Part shown: in pieces, positions 6,380 through 12,348 of the stretch
How the letters are laid out: each line of letters opens with the position of its first letter
Numbering within the stretch: position 1 is the stretch's first letter
DNA from: Candidatus Hydrogenedentota bacterium
GTDB lineage: Bacteria; Hydrogenedentota; Hydrogenedentia; Hydrogenedentales; CAITNO01
Direction of reading: 5' to 3'
Assembly: GCA_023145975.1 (NCBI GenBank)
Contig: JAGLCZ010000227.1
Span: 1-12,348, forward strand
Length of the DNA stretch: 12,348 bases
Translations under genes and position numbers: made by a program
The notes under the pieces: model-generated
Database searches by the model: none
The model's input: the letters and a program-made list of their open reading frames with translations, nothing else
What the model was told of the DNA's origin: nothing

Positions 6380-8106
6380 TTCGCCATCTCCTTAGAAAAG
6401 GCGTCGATCATTGCAGTTATCTGATGATCGGTGTAGCCTTCGACATCAAGAGCATCCTTTGGACATACAGGTACACAGGCACCTTCGCCCTTACACAATA
6501 CAGGTATAATCTCAGCCACTTCTTTCCCGTTGTGCTCCACTTTTTGTATTGCACCGTAAGGGCAGGCTTTGGTACATTCGTCGCACCACACACAGCGGTC
6601 GGCATCAACCATTGCCACCAGCGGTTCCAATTCAACATAGCCTCGTTTCAACAGACCAGCTGTTTTGGATACAGCCGAAAGTGCTGAAGCCACACTTTCA
6701 CTAATCGTCTTCGGACTTTGACAGGTTCCGGCAATGAATACACCATCAATTACCGTTTCTACAGGGCGCAGTTTGGGATGAATCTCATTGAAGAACCCGT
6801 CTTTCCCAATGGGAAGTTTAAGAATATTGACCAACTTTTTGTTCTCACGGGGTACCATTCCGGTTACCAGGACAACGAGGTCAGCATCAATTTCGATTTC
6901 TTCCCCACGGGTGAGGGTGTCATGCACGTTTACCCGTAGCTGTCCGTCAGTATGAACGGTGGGCGGCGTCGCCGCATCAAAGCGCAAAAAGATACTCCCG
7001 AGATTAAGGGCCTCATCGTAGAGGAGTTCATATTTTCCGTAGGTGCGTATATCACGGTACAGATGGTATTGACCTACTGTCGCATCGCGTTTATGGGTCA
7101 GGATTGCCGCATGTATTGCGGAAGTGCAGCAATAGCGGGAACACTGGGTGTTGGGGCTGGGACAGGATTCGCTGGTTTTTTGACGGCTGCCGACGCAGTA
7201 TATATAGGCGACACGTTTAACTGTGTGTCCGTTGTATTGGATTTCGCCCGTGCCTTCCTGCAGGCAGCGTTCATATTCTGCCAGCGTAATAACATTGGTG
7301 TCGTTAAATCCGTATTCCGTTTTCTGGGGCGCATAGGTGTCAAAGCCGGTAGTCACTATAATTGCACCTACATTGAGGCTGATCGTATCGGATTGACCGG
7401 TTTTTAGTTTTACCGTAAAGTTACCAATATTCCCGCTTTTTTCCAGTAACTCAGTGCCGGTAAATAAGGTGATACCCTCTTCCCGGCGCACTTGTTCAAG
7501 GAGGCTGTCGATTAGGGAAGGTCCCTTTTTCCCTTGCGGGAAAAGTTCGCCGAGATTGCCTACCCAGCCGCCGGGCTGTTCTTCCCGTTCAATTAAGTAG
7601 GCATGGATCCCAAGACGGGCAAGGGACAACGCACTGCGAAGTCCTGCGATCCCGGCACCTATAATCAAGGCTTTGGGAACTGTTTCAACACGTATCGTAG
7701 AAAGCGAGGGCATAAGACAGCTCTTTGCAATACCTGCTTCAACCAGAGCAATTGCTTTTTTCGTTGCCCCGCGCATATTGTCCGTGTGTGCCCAGGAACA
7801 CTGTTCGCGTATATTTACCTGTACATATCGGTACGGGTTGAGTCCTGCCCGTTCGGACATGGAACGAAATGTATGCAAGTGAAGTTTCGGAGAGCAGGAC
7901 GCAATAACCAGACCATCCAATTTCTCGTCCAACACATCTTTCATCATTTCCGTTTGTGCGGCATCGGAACAGGTAAACATGTGTTTTTTCGACAGTACAA
8001 CGCCTGGCGAATTTTCAACACTTTTTCGTACCTCTTCCACATCTACATAGTCAGAGATGTTGCCGCCACAATGACAAATGAATACGCCTATTCTGCGATT
8101 CAACAT
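6376..8106 (-). CDS. hdrA: HdrA-like FAD/iron-sulfur subunit
   Basis: The 576-residue product starts at ATG 8106, with AAAGGT just upstream, and overlaps the preceding gene by 7 bases. The HdrA-specific N-terminal domain is present: CHCGGNI (Cys11, 13), FTCSDAAQ (Cys46), ASCSPKLH (Cys71) and IREQCSW (Cys103). The FAD site is GAGIAG at 150-155. The central cluster region YCVGSRQ...CSRYCC (Cys304, 315, 322, 326, 327) is intact. The C-terminus has two ferredoxin motifs: CVWCDECTKACP (505-516) is complete, but CKGEGACVPVCP (538-549) has Glu541 in place of the second cysteine. It lacks the ferredoxin domain normally inserted in the HdrA flavin domain, which makes it similar in plan to QmoB. It ends in the family's typical GYTDHQITAMIDAF. 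It should be the electron hub between the fusion flavoprotein and HdrC/HdrB. No in-frame TGA suggests selenocysteine. Confidence 0.9.
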   Translation of the reverse strand: MLNRRIGVFICHCGGNISDYVDVEEVRKSVENSPGVVLSKKHMFTCSDAAQTEMMKDVLDEKLDGLVIASCSPKLHLHTFRSMSERAGLNPYRYVQVNIREQCSWAHTDNMRGATKKAIALVEAGIAKSCLMPSLSTIRVETVPKALIIGAGIAGLRSALSLARLGIHAYLIEREEQPGGWVGNLGELFPQGKKGPSLIDSLLEQVRREEGITLFTGTELLEKSGNIGNFTVKLKTGQSDTISLNVGAIIVTTGFDTYAPQKTEYGFNDTNVITLAEYERCLQEGTGEIQYNGHTVKRVAYIYCVGSRQKTSESCPSPNTQCSRYCCTSAIHAAILTHKRDATVGQYHLYRDIRTYGKYELLYDEALNLGSIFLRFDAATPPTVHTDGQLRVNVHDTLTRGEEIEIDADLVVLVTGMVPRENKKLVNILKLPIGKDGFFNEIHPKLRPVETVIDGVFIAGTCQSPKTISESVASALSAVSKTAGLLKRGYVELEPLVAMVDADRCVWCDECTKACPYGAIQKVEHNGKEVAEIIPVLCKGEGACVPVCPKDALDVEGYTDHQITAMIDAFSKEMAK

Positions 8107-10469
8107 ACCAGACCTTTCAAGTTTTCAATATAAGCGGCAGCTTGTACGGCTGCAGCACCGGAATGCAGGATTGTATCGGGAATATCGCGTGCGGCATTTG
8201 CGGCACCTGCGACAAAGACCCCATCTATACTTGTAACACCGGGCTCCATATCTTCGTCCATTTCTTTAATGTAACGGAAATTATCAGCCTCGATTGATGT
8301 GCCCCGGAACATTCCCTGTGCACTGGTGTTCGGAAGCAGTCCTACAGAAAGTACAACTAAATCATGTTCCCGCTTCTCAATTTTACCTTCAGTGAGATTC
8401 TCAAAGCGGACAACCAGATTGCCTTCATCTTCACTGGATTCAGTAATATCGGCGACCTTGCCATGGACAAAATCGACACCCATGCCTTTGGCCTGCTCGT
8501 AAAATTCATCATATCCTTTGCCGAAGGCGCGGATATCTATGTAATAGATGGTCACGTCAGCAAGGGGAAGGGAGCCCATAATCAACTGCGCCTGTTTGGC
8601 AGTATACATACAGCATACCCGTGAGCACAGACGATGATCTACCTGGCTGTCCCGCGAACCTACACATAGCACAAATGCGATATTATCGGGTTCTTTACCA
8701 TCAGAGGGACGCAGCACGGAATTGAAAGGGCGGGTTGGCGAAAGTAAACGATCCATCTGCATGGCCGTTACCACATTCGGATACTTGCCAAAACCGAATG
8801 TCGGCTTGCGATGGGCATCAAAAAGTTCAAAGCCTGTTGCAATGATTACAGAACCAACTTTGATTTGGTGGTGAATAGGCTGCATGGAAAAATCAATGGC
8901 ATTTGAGGGGCAGACAGATACACACTGATGACATTCCGAGCAATTACCGCAATCGAGACAGCGATTAGCACTGTAACGTGCTTCTTCTTCTGTAAGAGGT
9001 AATTTTGCTGCTTTCCGACCTTCTTCTTTGCTTACGTTTTCCCGTTTAAGCAATTTTGTTGGTTTACGAGTAGACAAACGCGCTTCCCGTGCAATTACAG
9101 CCAGTTTATCCGTGCATTCAAGTTCTTTCAGATCAGCCGCATTGAGGGGGTGACCCTGAAGAAATTGCTCTATAAAATATGCCGCTTGATTACCCTGACC
9201 AATGGCAGCAGTTATCGTTAGCGGACCGGTGACAGCATCCCCGCCGGCAAAGACATATGGTAATGATGTCTGTAATGTCTTATTTATTTCGATAACGCCA
9301 TTAGCGGCAAGTTTAATTTCGTCGGCAAAAGGTGTTGTATTGGGAGAACGTACTCTGCCCGGTGCCTTTGTTTTCACAGAAGTTGTCCCGTCAGCACTTT
9401 CTTCACGCTTGCTGCGGGTACGGCTGCATCCAAGTCCCAGGAAAACAGCGTCAAAACCATCCTGCTTCAACTTCTCAAGGCTTTCTACCTTGGTGTTGGT
9501 ACGAATGGATACGCCTAGCGCCGTAACATTTTTAATATCACGTTCCAGCACATCTTTGGGCAGACGAACGTCAGGTATGCCATACTGCATCGTTCCGCCC
9601 GCTTTCTCTTCTGCCTCAAATATAGTTACGTCATAACCTTTTCGTGCCAGCTGAAATGCTGCATTAAGACCAGCAGGTCCAGCACCAACTATAGCGATTC
9701 GCTTGTCCTTACGCTCTTTGACCGGACCATAGTTGGGTTCTGAATTCAGTTCGTAGTAGCGATCGGCAATAAATCGCTTGATAGCGCGTATCTGAACGGA
9801 CCCCTCAAATTCACCACGAGTACACTCTTTTTCACAAGGCGCATAACATGCACGACTCAACGAACCGATGAGCGGCGTTGTTTCCAGATGTAGTTCAAAT
9901 GCAGCATCATGCAGACCGGCACGCACCAGGGACGTATAGCCATGAGGTTTGACGCCGGCGGGACAGGTGTGATTACAGGGTGATTGACCATTACGCTGTA
10001 GTATTGCCTTTTTCGGCACTGCCTGAGGAAAGGGAATATGGGCGACACGTCGTGCATCTAAATTAAAATTAAACTCATCGGGAATGGCAACGGTACAAGC
10101 CGTCTCACACTGCCCGCAGCCGATACAGGCATTTGGGTCCACATAAGTGGGTTTTTGGTGCATTTGCACCCCAAAAGTGCCGTTTTCCTTACGTTCAATC
10201 TCGTCTATTTCAGAATAGACCATGATCGTGACGTTTGGATGATGGGCTGCAGAAGCCATCTTGGGCGTGGAAATACAACTTGCGCAATCAAGCGTGGGAA
10301 AAACCTTGCTTAACAAGATCATTTTCCCACCGATACTTGCTTCTTTTTCTACAAGAAGTACGCGGTAACCCATGTCGCCCAAGTTCAGTGCCGATTCCAT
10401 ACCGGCAATACCGGCACCTACGATACAAATATCATAATCGAGTTCTTGAGATATGTCAGTCGGAAGCAA
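8100..10469 (-). CDS. HdrA-like flavoprotein with an inserted GltD-like FAD module lacking the NAD(P) domain
   Basis: The 789-residue product starts at TTG 10469; the in-frame TAA at 10473-10475 excludes earlier starts and AAGGA lies about 12 bases upstream. HdrA part one (1-152): FAD motif GAGIAG (18-23), DCASCISTPKM (61-71), ferredoxin motif Cys115/118/121/125. The GltD-like part (153-437) begins with the Fe-S ligand region CNHTCP (165-170) and ACYAPCEKEC (207-216), then GAGPAG (262-267), and ends with the FAD block YVFAGGDAVTGPLTITAAI (405-423). Between VFLGLG (342-347) and about 383, where GltD has its roughly 120-residue NAD(P)H-binding domain (GGGNxAxD), there are only some 35 polar residues. 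Cysteine-rich RCLDCGNCSECHQC...CP (503-521) follows, then the rest of HdrA, VGSVIIATGF (538-547) and CVGSRD...CSRVCC (602-620). The protein thus carries two FADs and several clusters. It overlaps both neighbouring genes. Confidence 0.88.
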   Translation of the reverse strand: MLPTDISQELDYDICIVGAGIAGMESALNLGDMGYRVLLVEKEASIGGKMILLSKVFPTLDCASCISTPKMASAAHHPNVTIMVYSEIDEIERKENGTFGVQMHQKPTYVDPNACIGCGQCETACTVAIPDEFNFNLDARRVAHIPFPQAVPKKAILQRNGQSPCNHTCPAGVKPHGYTSLVRAGLHDAAFELHLETTPLIGSLSRACYAPCEKECTRGEFEGSVQIRAIKRFIADRYYELNSEPNYGPVKERKDKRIAIVGAGPAGLNAAFQLARKGYDVTIFEAEEKAGGTMQYGIPDVRLPKDVLERDIKNVTALGVSIRTNTKVESLEKLKQDGFDAVFLGLGCSRTRSKREESADGTTSVKTKAPGRVRSPNTTPFADEIKLAANGVIEINKTLQTSLPYVFAGGDAVTGPLTITAAIGQGNQAAYFIEQFLQGHPLNAADLKELECTDKLAVIAREARLSTRKPTKLLKRENVSKEEGRKAAKLPLTEEEARYSANRCLDCGNCSECHQCVSVCPSNAIDFSMQPIHHQIKVGSVIIATGFELFDAHRKPTFGFGKYPNVVTAMQMDRLLSPTRPFNSVLRPSDGKEPDNIAFVLCVGSRDSQVDHRLCSRVCCMYTAKQAQLIMGSLPLADVTIYYIDIRAFGKGYDEFYEQAKGMGVDFVHGKVADITESSEDEGNLVVRFENLTEGKIEKREHDLVVLSVGLLPNTSAQGMFRGTSIEADNFRYIKEMDEDMEPGVTSIDGVFVAGAANAARDIPDTILHSGAAAVQAAAYIENLKGLVC

Positions 10470-10869
10470 TTTTTACAATGTCCTTCTGGAAGTTTGCCAT
10501 GTGTGAGACAAATGATTCAGAACATACTGAACACACGGCCGCCATACGTAGACGCTTGGGACTTCTGCCATGTTCTTTTAGTAAATCCTGGGTTTTCTTT
10601 ACTAAGACACCCGTACGGGTTGTGCAGTCGGGAAGATATGCACAATCCGTACCATCAGCCGCAATAAAAACCCCATCGAACCCGCTTTCCAACGCGTGCA
10701 ATACCCAGGTGGGTTTGATACCGCTGGAGCAGGGTACAGATATTACCTGCACCTGCGTTGAATAGTGCATATGTGCGCTGCCGGCCATATCAATGCCGGG
10801 ATCGGATATGTTATTCGTTGAAAAGACGAGGATGTGGGGGGCATCATCTTTTTTTGCCGCAATTGACAT
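10456..10869 (-). CDS. mvhD: MvhD/FlpD-like hydrogenase iron-sulfur subunit homologue with altered cysteines
   Basis: The 137-residue product matches the MvhD/FrhD family throughout: HILVFSTNN near the N-terminus, VISVPCSSGIKPTWVLHALESGFDGVFIA (43-69) and KRLRM near 105-109. In canonical MvhD a [2Fe-2S] cluster passes electrons to HdrA. Here the N-terminal FCCNWC-type cysteine motif reads FSTNNIS (16-22), so those ligands are gone. Cys47 and Cys76 remain, Cys82 is extra, and a new CSVC pair (113-116) lies near the C-terminus in a VCSVCSESF block that I recall from other Hdr-linked homologues. Cluster type is therefore uncertain. The start ATG 10869 shares its A with the TusA stop, and the end overlaps the fusion gene by 14 bases. 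No hydrogenase subunits are in the window, so it probably serves only as a connector. The symbol marks homology. Confidence 0.8.
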   Translation of the reverse strand: MSIAAKKDDAPHILVFSTNNISDPGIDMAGSAHMHYSTQVQVISVPCSSGIKPTWVLHALESGFDGVFIAADGTDCAYLPDCTTRTGVLVKKTQDLLKEHGRSPKRLRMAAVCSVCSESFVSHMANFQKDIVKIASD

Positions 10870-11123
10870 TAGTGGGTTTTCCGTAAGTAGATGCGCCAGA
10901 AACTGTCGTCTTCAAGATCACCAAGATAGTCATATTTCATCTTGCCGCACCAACGGGTAATATCAATTTTTGTTCCCTCATCTGATGAGAGTATTTCCAT
11001 GACACCGTCAACAGGACACTCTGCAATATTGCGTTTTGCTTCGAGGAGGGGCCCCGGGCAGGCAGTACCACGTGCATCCACTTCTTGTGCTACAGAAAGG
11101 CTTCTTAGTTCATTGGCATCCAT
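10869..11123 (-). CDS. tusA: TusA-family sulfur carrier protein
   Basis: The 84-residue product is of usual TusA/SirA size. The hallmark ACPGPLLEAK is at 21-30, with Cys22 as the expected persulfide-carrying residue. It is followed by the two-strand region VDGVMEILSSDEGTKIDITRWC, with the family-typical DI..W. Two additional cysteines (Cys36, Cys59) are present. TusA proteins accept sulfane sulfur on the CPxP cysteine and pass it to partners, in tRNA thiolation or in dissimilatory sulfur oxidation. Here the operon partners (DsrE2-like protein, Hdr-like complex) point to energy or redox sulfur metabolism and not tRNA modification; that is inference. The start ATG 11123 has AAGGAAA about 9 bases upstream. 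An 88-base gap with a hairpin separates it from the ArsR gene, and it is translationally coupled to the MvhD-like gene. Confidence 0.9.
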   Translation of the reverse strand: MDANELRSLSVAQEVDARGTACPGPLLEAKRNIAECPVDGVMEILSSDEGTKIDITRWCGKMKYDYLGDLEDDSFWRIYLRKTH

Positions 11124-11161
11124 TGTACGTTTCCTTCTTTTTCAGTTTTACATTAATTATG

Positions 11162-11186
11162 CTGCCAGACCCTCTTGACCTGACAG
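11162..11186 (-). promoter_or_regulatory. RNA hairpin between the ArsR and TusA genes
   Basis: The minus-strand transcript can form a 10-bp stem (CUGUCAGGUC / GGUCUGGCAG) around the loop AAGAG. Three of the pairs are G-U, which are stable only in the minus-strand RNA and would be A-C mismatches in plus-strand RNA. This supports an RNA structure made by the operon's own transcript. No U run follows (CAUAAUUAAUG comes next), so it is not a standard terminator. It might stabilise or mark a processing site at the 5' end of the tusA-hdrB segment, allowing different expression from dsrE2-arsR. Confidence 0.5.
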
Positions 11187-11211
11187 AACTATTACTCTTA
11201 TCATTCACTAT

Positions 11212-11610
11212 TTAACTGGGAGAAATTTCATTTGCCCGGTTTTGTAATTCTTCTAAGAGAGCATTTTTTATCATGCTGATACCATAGAGGAATTTCATGT
11301 TTATCACGGAATAGTAAACATGCTGACCACGTTTTTCCGAACGTAGTGCTCCTTTATCGCGCATGATGCGCAAGTGCTGAGACATGTTTTGCATACTGGA
11401 GTGTGTGTATTCCGCCATTTCAGAGACTGTTTTTGGTCCACTGCGCAAAGCACATAGGATATTCATACGTATCTGACTTGAATATACAGAGAAAAATTCT
11501 GCAACCAGTTTACACGTATTTTCATCCATGTAATCGTGGTCTTCCAGCATATTCGGGTCGCCGCCGCAGATGTCGTCAGATTTTTTGGGGGCGGAATACT
11601 GACCTGTCAT
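11212..11610 (-). CDS. ArsR-family winged-helix regulator, candidate sulfur-responsive repressor
   Basis: I choose ATG 11610 (132 residues), two bases after the dsrE2 stop (TAAACATG), which suggests re-initiation; a GTG at 11628 would add six residues but has no visible ribosome-binding site. The ArsR fold is clear: LVAEFFSVYSSQIRMNILCALRSGPKTVSEMAEYT, recognition helix HSSMQNMSQHLRIMRDKG, wing ALRSEKRGQHVYYSV. The metal-binding CVC of ArsR/SmtB is absent from the recognition helix (SSMQNM). Cysteines are Cys15, Cys33 and Cys53; Cys53 (NILCAL) falls where the sulfane-sulfur sensors SqrR/BigR have a reactive cysteine, but their C-terminal second cysteine is missing here. ArsR-type sHdrR is known to control sHdr genes in Hyphomicrobium. 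Autoregulation of this operon by persulfide is therefore a reasonable inference, with Cys15 or Cys33 as possible partners. Confidence 0.85.
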   Translation of the reverse strand: MTGQYSAPKKSDDICGGDPNMLEDHDYMDENTCKLVAEFFSVYSSQIRMNILCALRSGPKTVSEMAEYTHSSMQNMSQHLRIMRDKGALRSEKRGQHVYYSVINMKFLYGISMIKNALLEELQNRANEISPS

Positions 11611-11612
11611 GT

Positions 11613-12161
11613 TTACATAAACCAGCACTGTTTGGCACGATCAAACATACCTACGAAAGCACCTACACCAACAAAACTCATATTCGGATAGTCAATAAGT
11701 TCTTCTTTTTTGATGCCCATTACATCCATGGACATGGTGCATACGTGGATGTTTACACCCAGTTCACCAGCTTGCTGCATGAGCTCTTCCAATGATTGTG
11801 CGTTATGCATTTTCATGACTCCGCGAATCATCTTGGGACCCATTCCCATCATCTGCATTTTGGAAAGGGGAAGTTTACCCGTGCCGCGAGGAAGCATCCA
11901 ACCGAACATTTTTTCCAGAAGGTTCTTTTTGGCGCGCTTTTTGGGATCCCGCAACGCTGCGGTGGCCCAAAATGTAAAAAACATATCCACTTTCATATCA
12001 TAGGCCGTTGCTCCCAGAGCAATGATGAATGCTGCAATGGTATAGTCCAGGTCGCCTTTCATTACTCCAAGTACCAGATGATCTTCTGTAATGCGTCCTT
12101 CCAGATCTTCTACACGTTCCAGCAAGTCTGCTAATTTGGGCTCTAATTCGTTCTTTGCCAT
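11613..12161 (-). CDS. dsrE2: DsrE/DsrF/DrsH-like (DsrE2-type) sulfurtransferase
   Basis: The start is taken as ATG 12161 (182 residues), with AAGGGA 8 bases upstream; a GTG at 12188 would add nine residues and has no good ribosome-binding site. A short N-terminal coiled segment (LADLLERVEDLEGRI, 11-25) precedes the DsrE-like fold. Family blocks are FFTFWATAAL (61-70), KMFGWMLPRGTGKLPLSKM (84-102), MMGMGPKM and the active-site region VNIHVCTMSMDVMGIKKEELID (136-157), with Cys141 the expected sulfur-carrying residue. A second cysteine, Cys179, lies near the C-terminus. A hydrophobic stretch at 39-66 could contact the membrane, as proposed for some DsrE2 proteins, or be core strands. DsrE2 homologues exchange persulfide sulfur with TusA in sulfur oxidisers, and tusA is two genes downstream. 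It opens the operon. Confidence 0.88.
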   Translation of the reverse strand: MAKNELEPKLADLLERVEDLEGRITEDHLVLGVMKGDLDYTIAAFIIALGATAYDMKVDMFFTFWATAALRDPKKRAKKNLLEKMFGWMLPRGTGKLPLSKMQMMGMGPKMIRGVMKMHNAQSLEELMQQAGELGVNIHVCTMSMDVMGIKKEELIDYPNMSFVGVGAFVGMFDRAKQCWFM

Positions 12162-12220
12162 TCTCAATTCCCTTTCGTGATTTTTCACCGAACCTCATCG
12201 TAGGTGTCGGCAATTCAGTA

Positions 12221-12254
12221 GTTGCGAACAAATGCAATTAAGAACTTACGCAAC
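12221..12254. repeat. GTTGCG/CGCAAC inverted repeat near the expected transcript start
   Basis: Perfect 6-base arms GTTGCG (12221-12226) and CGCAAC (12249-12254) are separated by 22 bases. They fall just downstream of the candidate -10 element, within the probable start or leader of the operon transcript. It may be a second operator or a leader hairpin; 6-base arms at this spacing can also occur by chance. Confidence 0.3.
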
Positions 12255-12255
12255 A

Positions 12256-12284
12256 ATCGTATCATATATTACGGCAGATTGCAA
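12256..12284 (-). promoter_or_regulatory. Candidate promoter of the dsrE2-hdrB operon
   Basis: On the minus strand TTGCAA (12279-12284) and TACGAT (12256-12261) are 17 bases apart, each matching the sigma-70 consensus at 4 of 6 positions. They lie about 95 bases upstream of the dsrE2 start in an A/T-rich stretch without genes. The match is modest and no transcript start is known. Confidence 0.35.
12258..12273. promoter_or_regulatory. Imperfect palindrome over the promoter spacer, possible ArsR operator
   Basis: CGTATCATATATTACG matches its own reverse complement at 12 of 16 positions, with the pattern CGTA-N2-ATAT-N2-TACG. It overlaps the candidate -10 hexamer and spacer. ArsR-family repressors usually bind A/T-rich dyads in this place, so the ArsR protein encoded in the same operon is the natural candidate ligand. 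This is inference from position and symmetry. Confidence 0.4.
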
Positions 12285-12348
12285 GTTTTTCTTTGAAAAA
12301 AGTAAGAACGTATGACTTTCTGTTTAATATACTCATTTAAAAGTGTTT

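Noticed and set aside
6376..8106. Selenocysteine in HdrA, as in some methanogen and bacterial homologues
   Set aside because: No in-frame TGA interrupts the gene and no selenocysteine-insertion-like hairpin is needed.
7603..8133. Plus-strand 176-codon open frame opposite hdrA
   Set aside because: It is antisense to the conserved FAD and N-terminal regions of hdrA and resembles no family.
9324..9428. Frameshift or pseudogene as the cause of the missing NAD(P) domain
   Set aside because: The frame is continuous, family sequence resumes in the same frame, and 105 bases are too few to encode a domain of about 120 residues in any frame.
9202..9636. Plus-strand 144-codon open frame opposite the fusion gene
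   Set aside because: It is antisense to the GltD-like module; its serine-rich, low-information translation looks like a shadow.
11124..11211. Separate promoter for tusA in the 88-base gap
   Set aside because: CATAAT resembles a -10 element, but no acceptable -35 lies 16-18 bases upstream on the minus strand.
1..12348. CRISPR array, tRNA, rRNA or insertion sequence
   Set aside because: I found no regular repeat-spacer pattern, no cloverleaf or rRNA core sequence, and no transposase or terminal inverted repeats.

Overview
The window looks like a Gram-negative, probably anaerobic bacterium. It encodes a FadL-type outer-membrane protein and two exported proteins with signal peptides, plus a large cytosolic flavin/iron-sulfur operon. 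The Gfo/Idh/MocA fragment, the exported glycoside-hydrolase-like protein and the DUF2092-type/thioredoxin fusion are combinations I associate with the PVC superphylum or Candidatus Hydrogenedentes. That placement is a low-confidence guess from gene content only.

Layout. Positions 1-564 (+) hold the C-terminal part of a Gfo/Idh/MocA oxidoreductase. A 191-bp convergent gap (565-755) carries degraded palindromic repeat sequence and a possible terminator. Positions 756-4715 (-) hold a three-gene envelope unit, read as FadL-like porin, then glycoside-hydrolase-like protein, then thioredoxin fusion. Positions 4842-12161 (-) hold nine tightly packed genes, most overlapping or a few bases apart, read as DsrE2-like, ArsR-type regulator, TusA-like, MvhD-like, HdrA/GltD fusion, HdrA, a small winged-helix protein, HdrC-like, HdrB-like. 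The 12189-12348 stretch upstream has a candidate promoter and dyad sequences.

The nine-gene operon is the notable part. It joins sulfur-carrier proteins (TusA, DsrE2) to a soluble heterodisulfide-reductase-like electron-transfer complex, under a cysteine-containing ArsR regulator. This resembles the logic of the sHdr sulfur-oxidation system and the subunit plan of Qmo (two complementary HdrA-like flavoproteins plus MvhD), but the gene set matches neither. No lipoate-binding protein, second HdrB/HdrC pair, membrane QmoC, hydrogenase or NAD(P)H-binding module is visible. Several usual cofactor sites are gone: the GltD-like module lacks its NAD(P)-binding domain, the HdrB-like protein lacks every N-terminal cluster ligand, the MvhD-like protein lacks its N-terminal cysteines, and one ferredoxin cysteine of HdrA is glutamate. 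The inferred role is cytosolic transfer or reduction/oxidation of protein-bound sulfane sulfur, coupled through flavins and Fe-S clusters to an unidentified electron partner.
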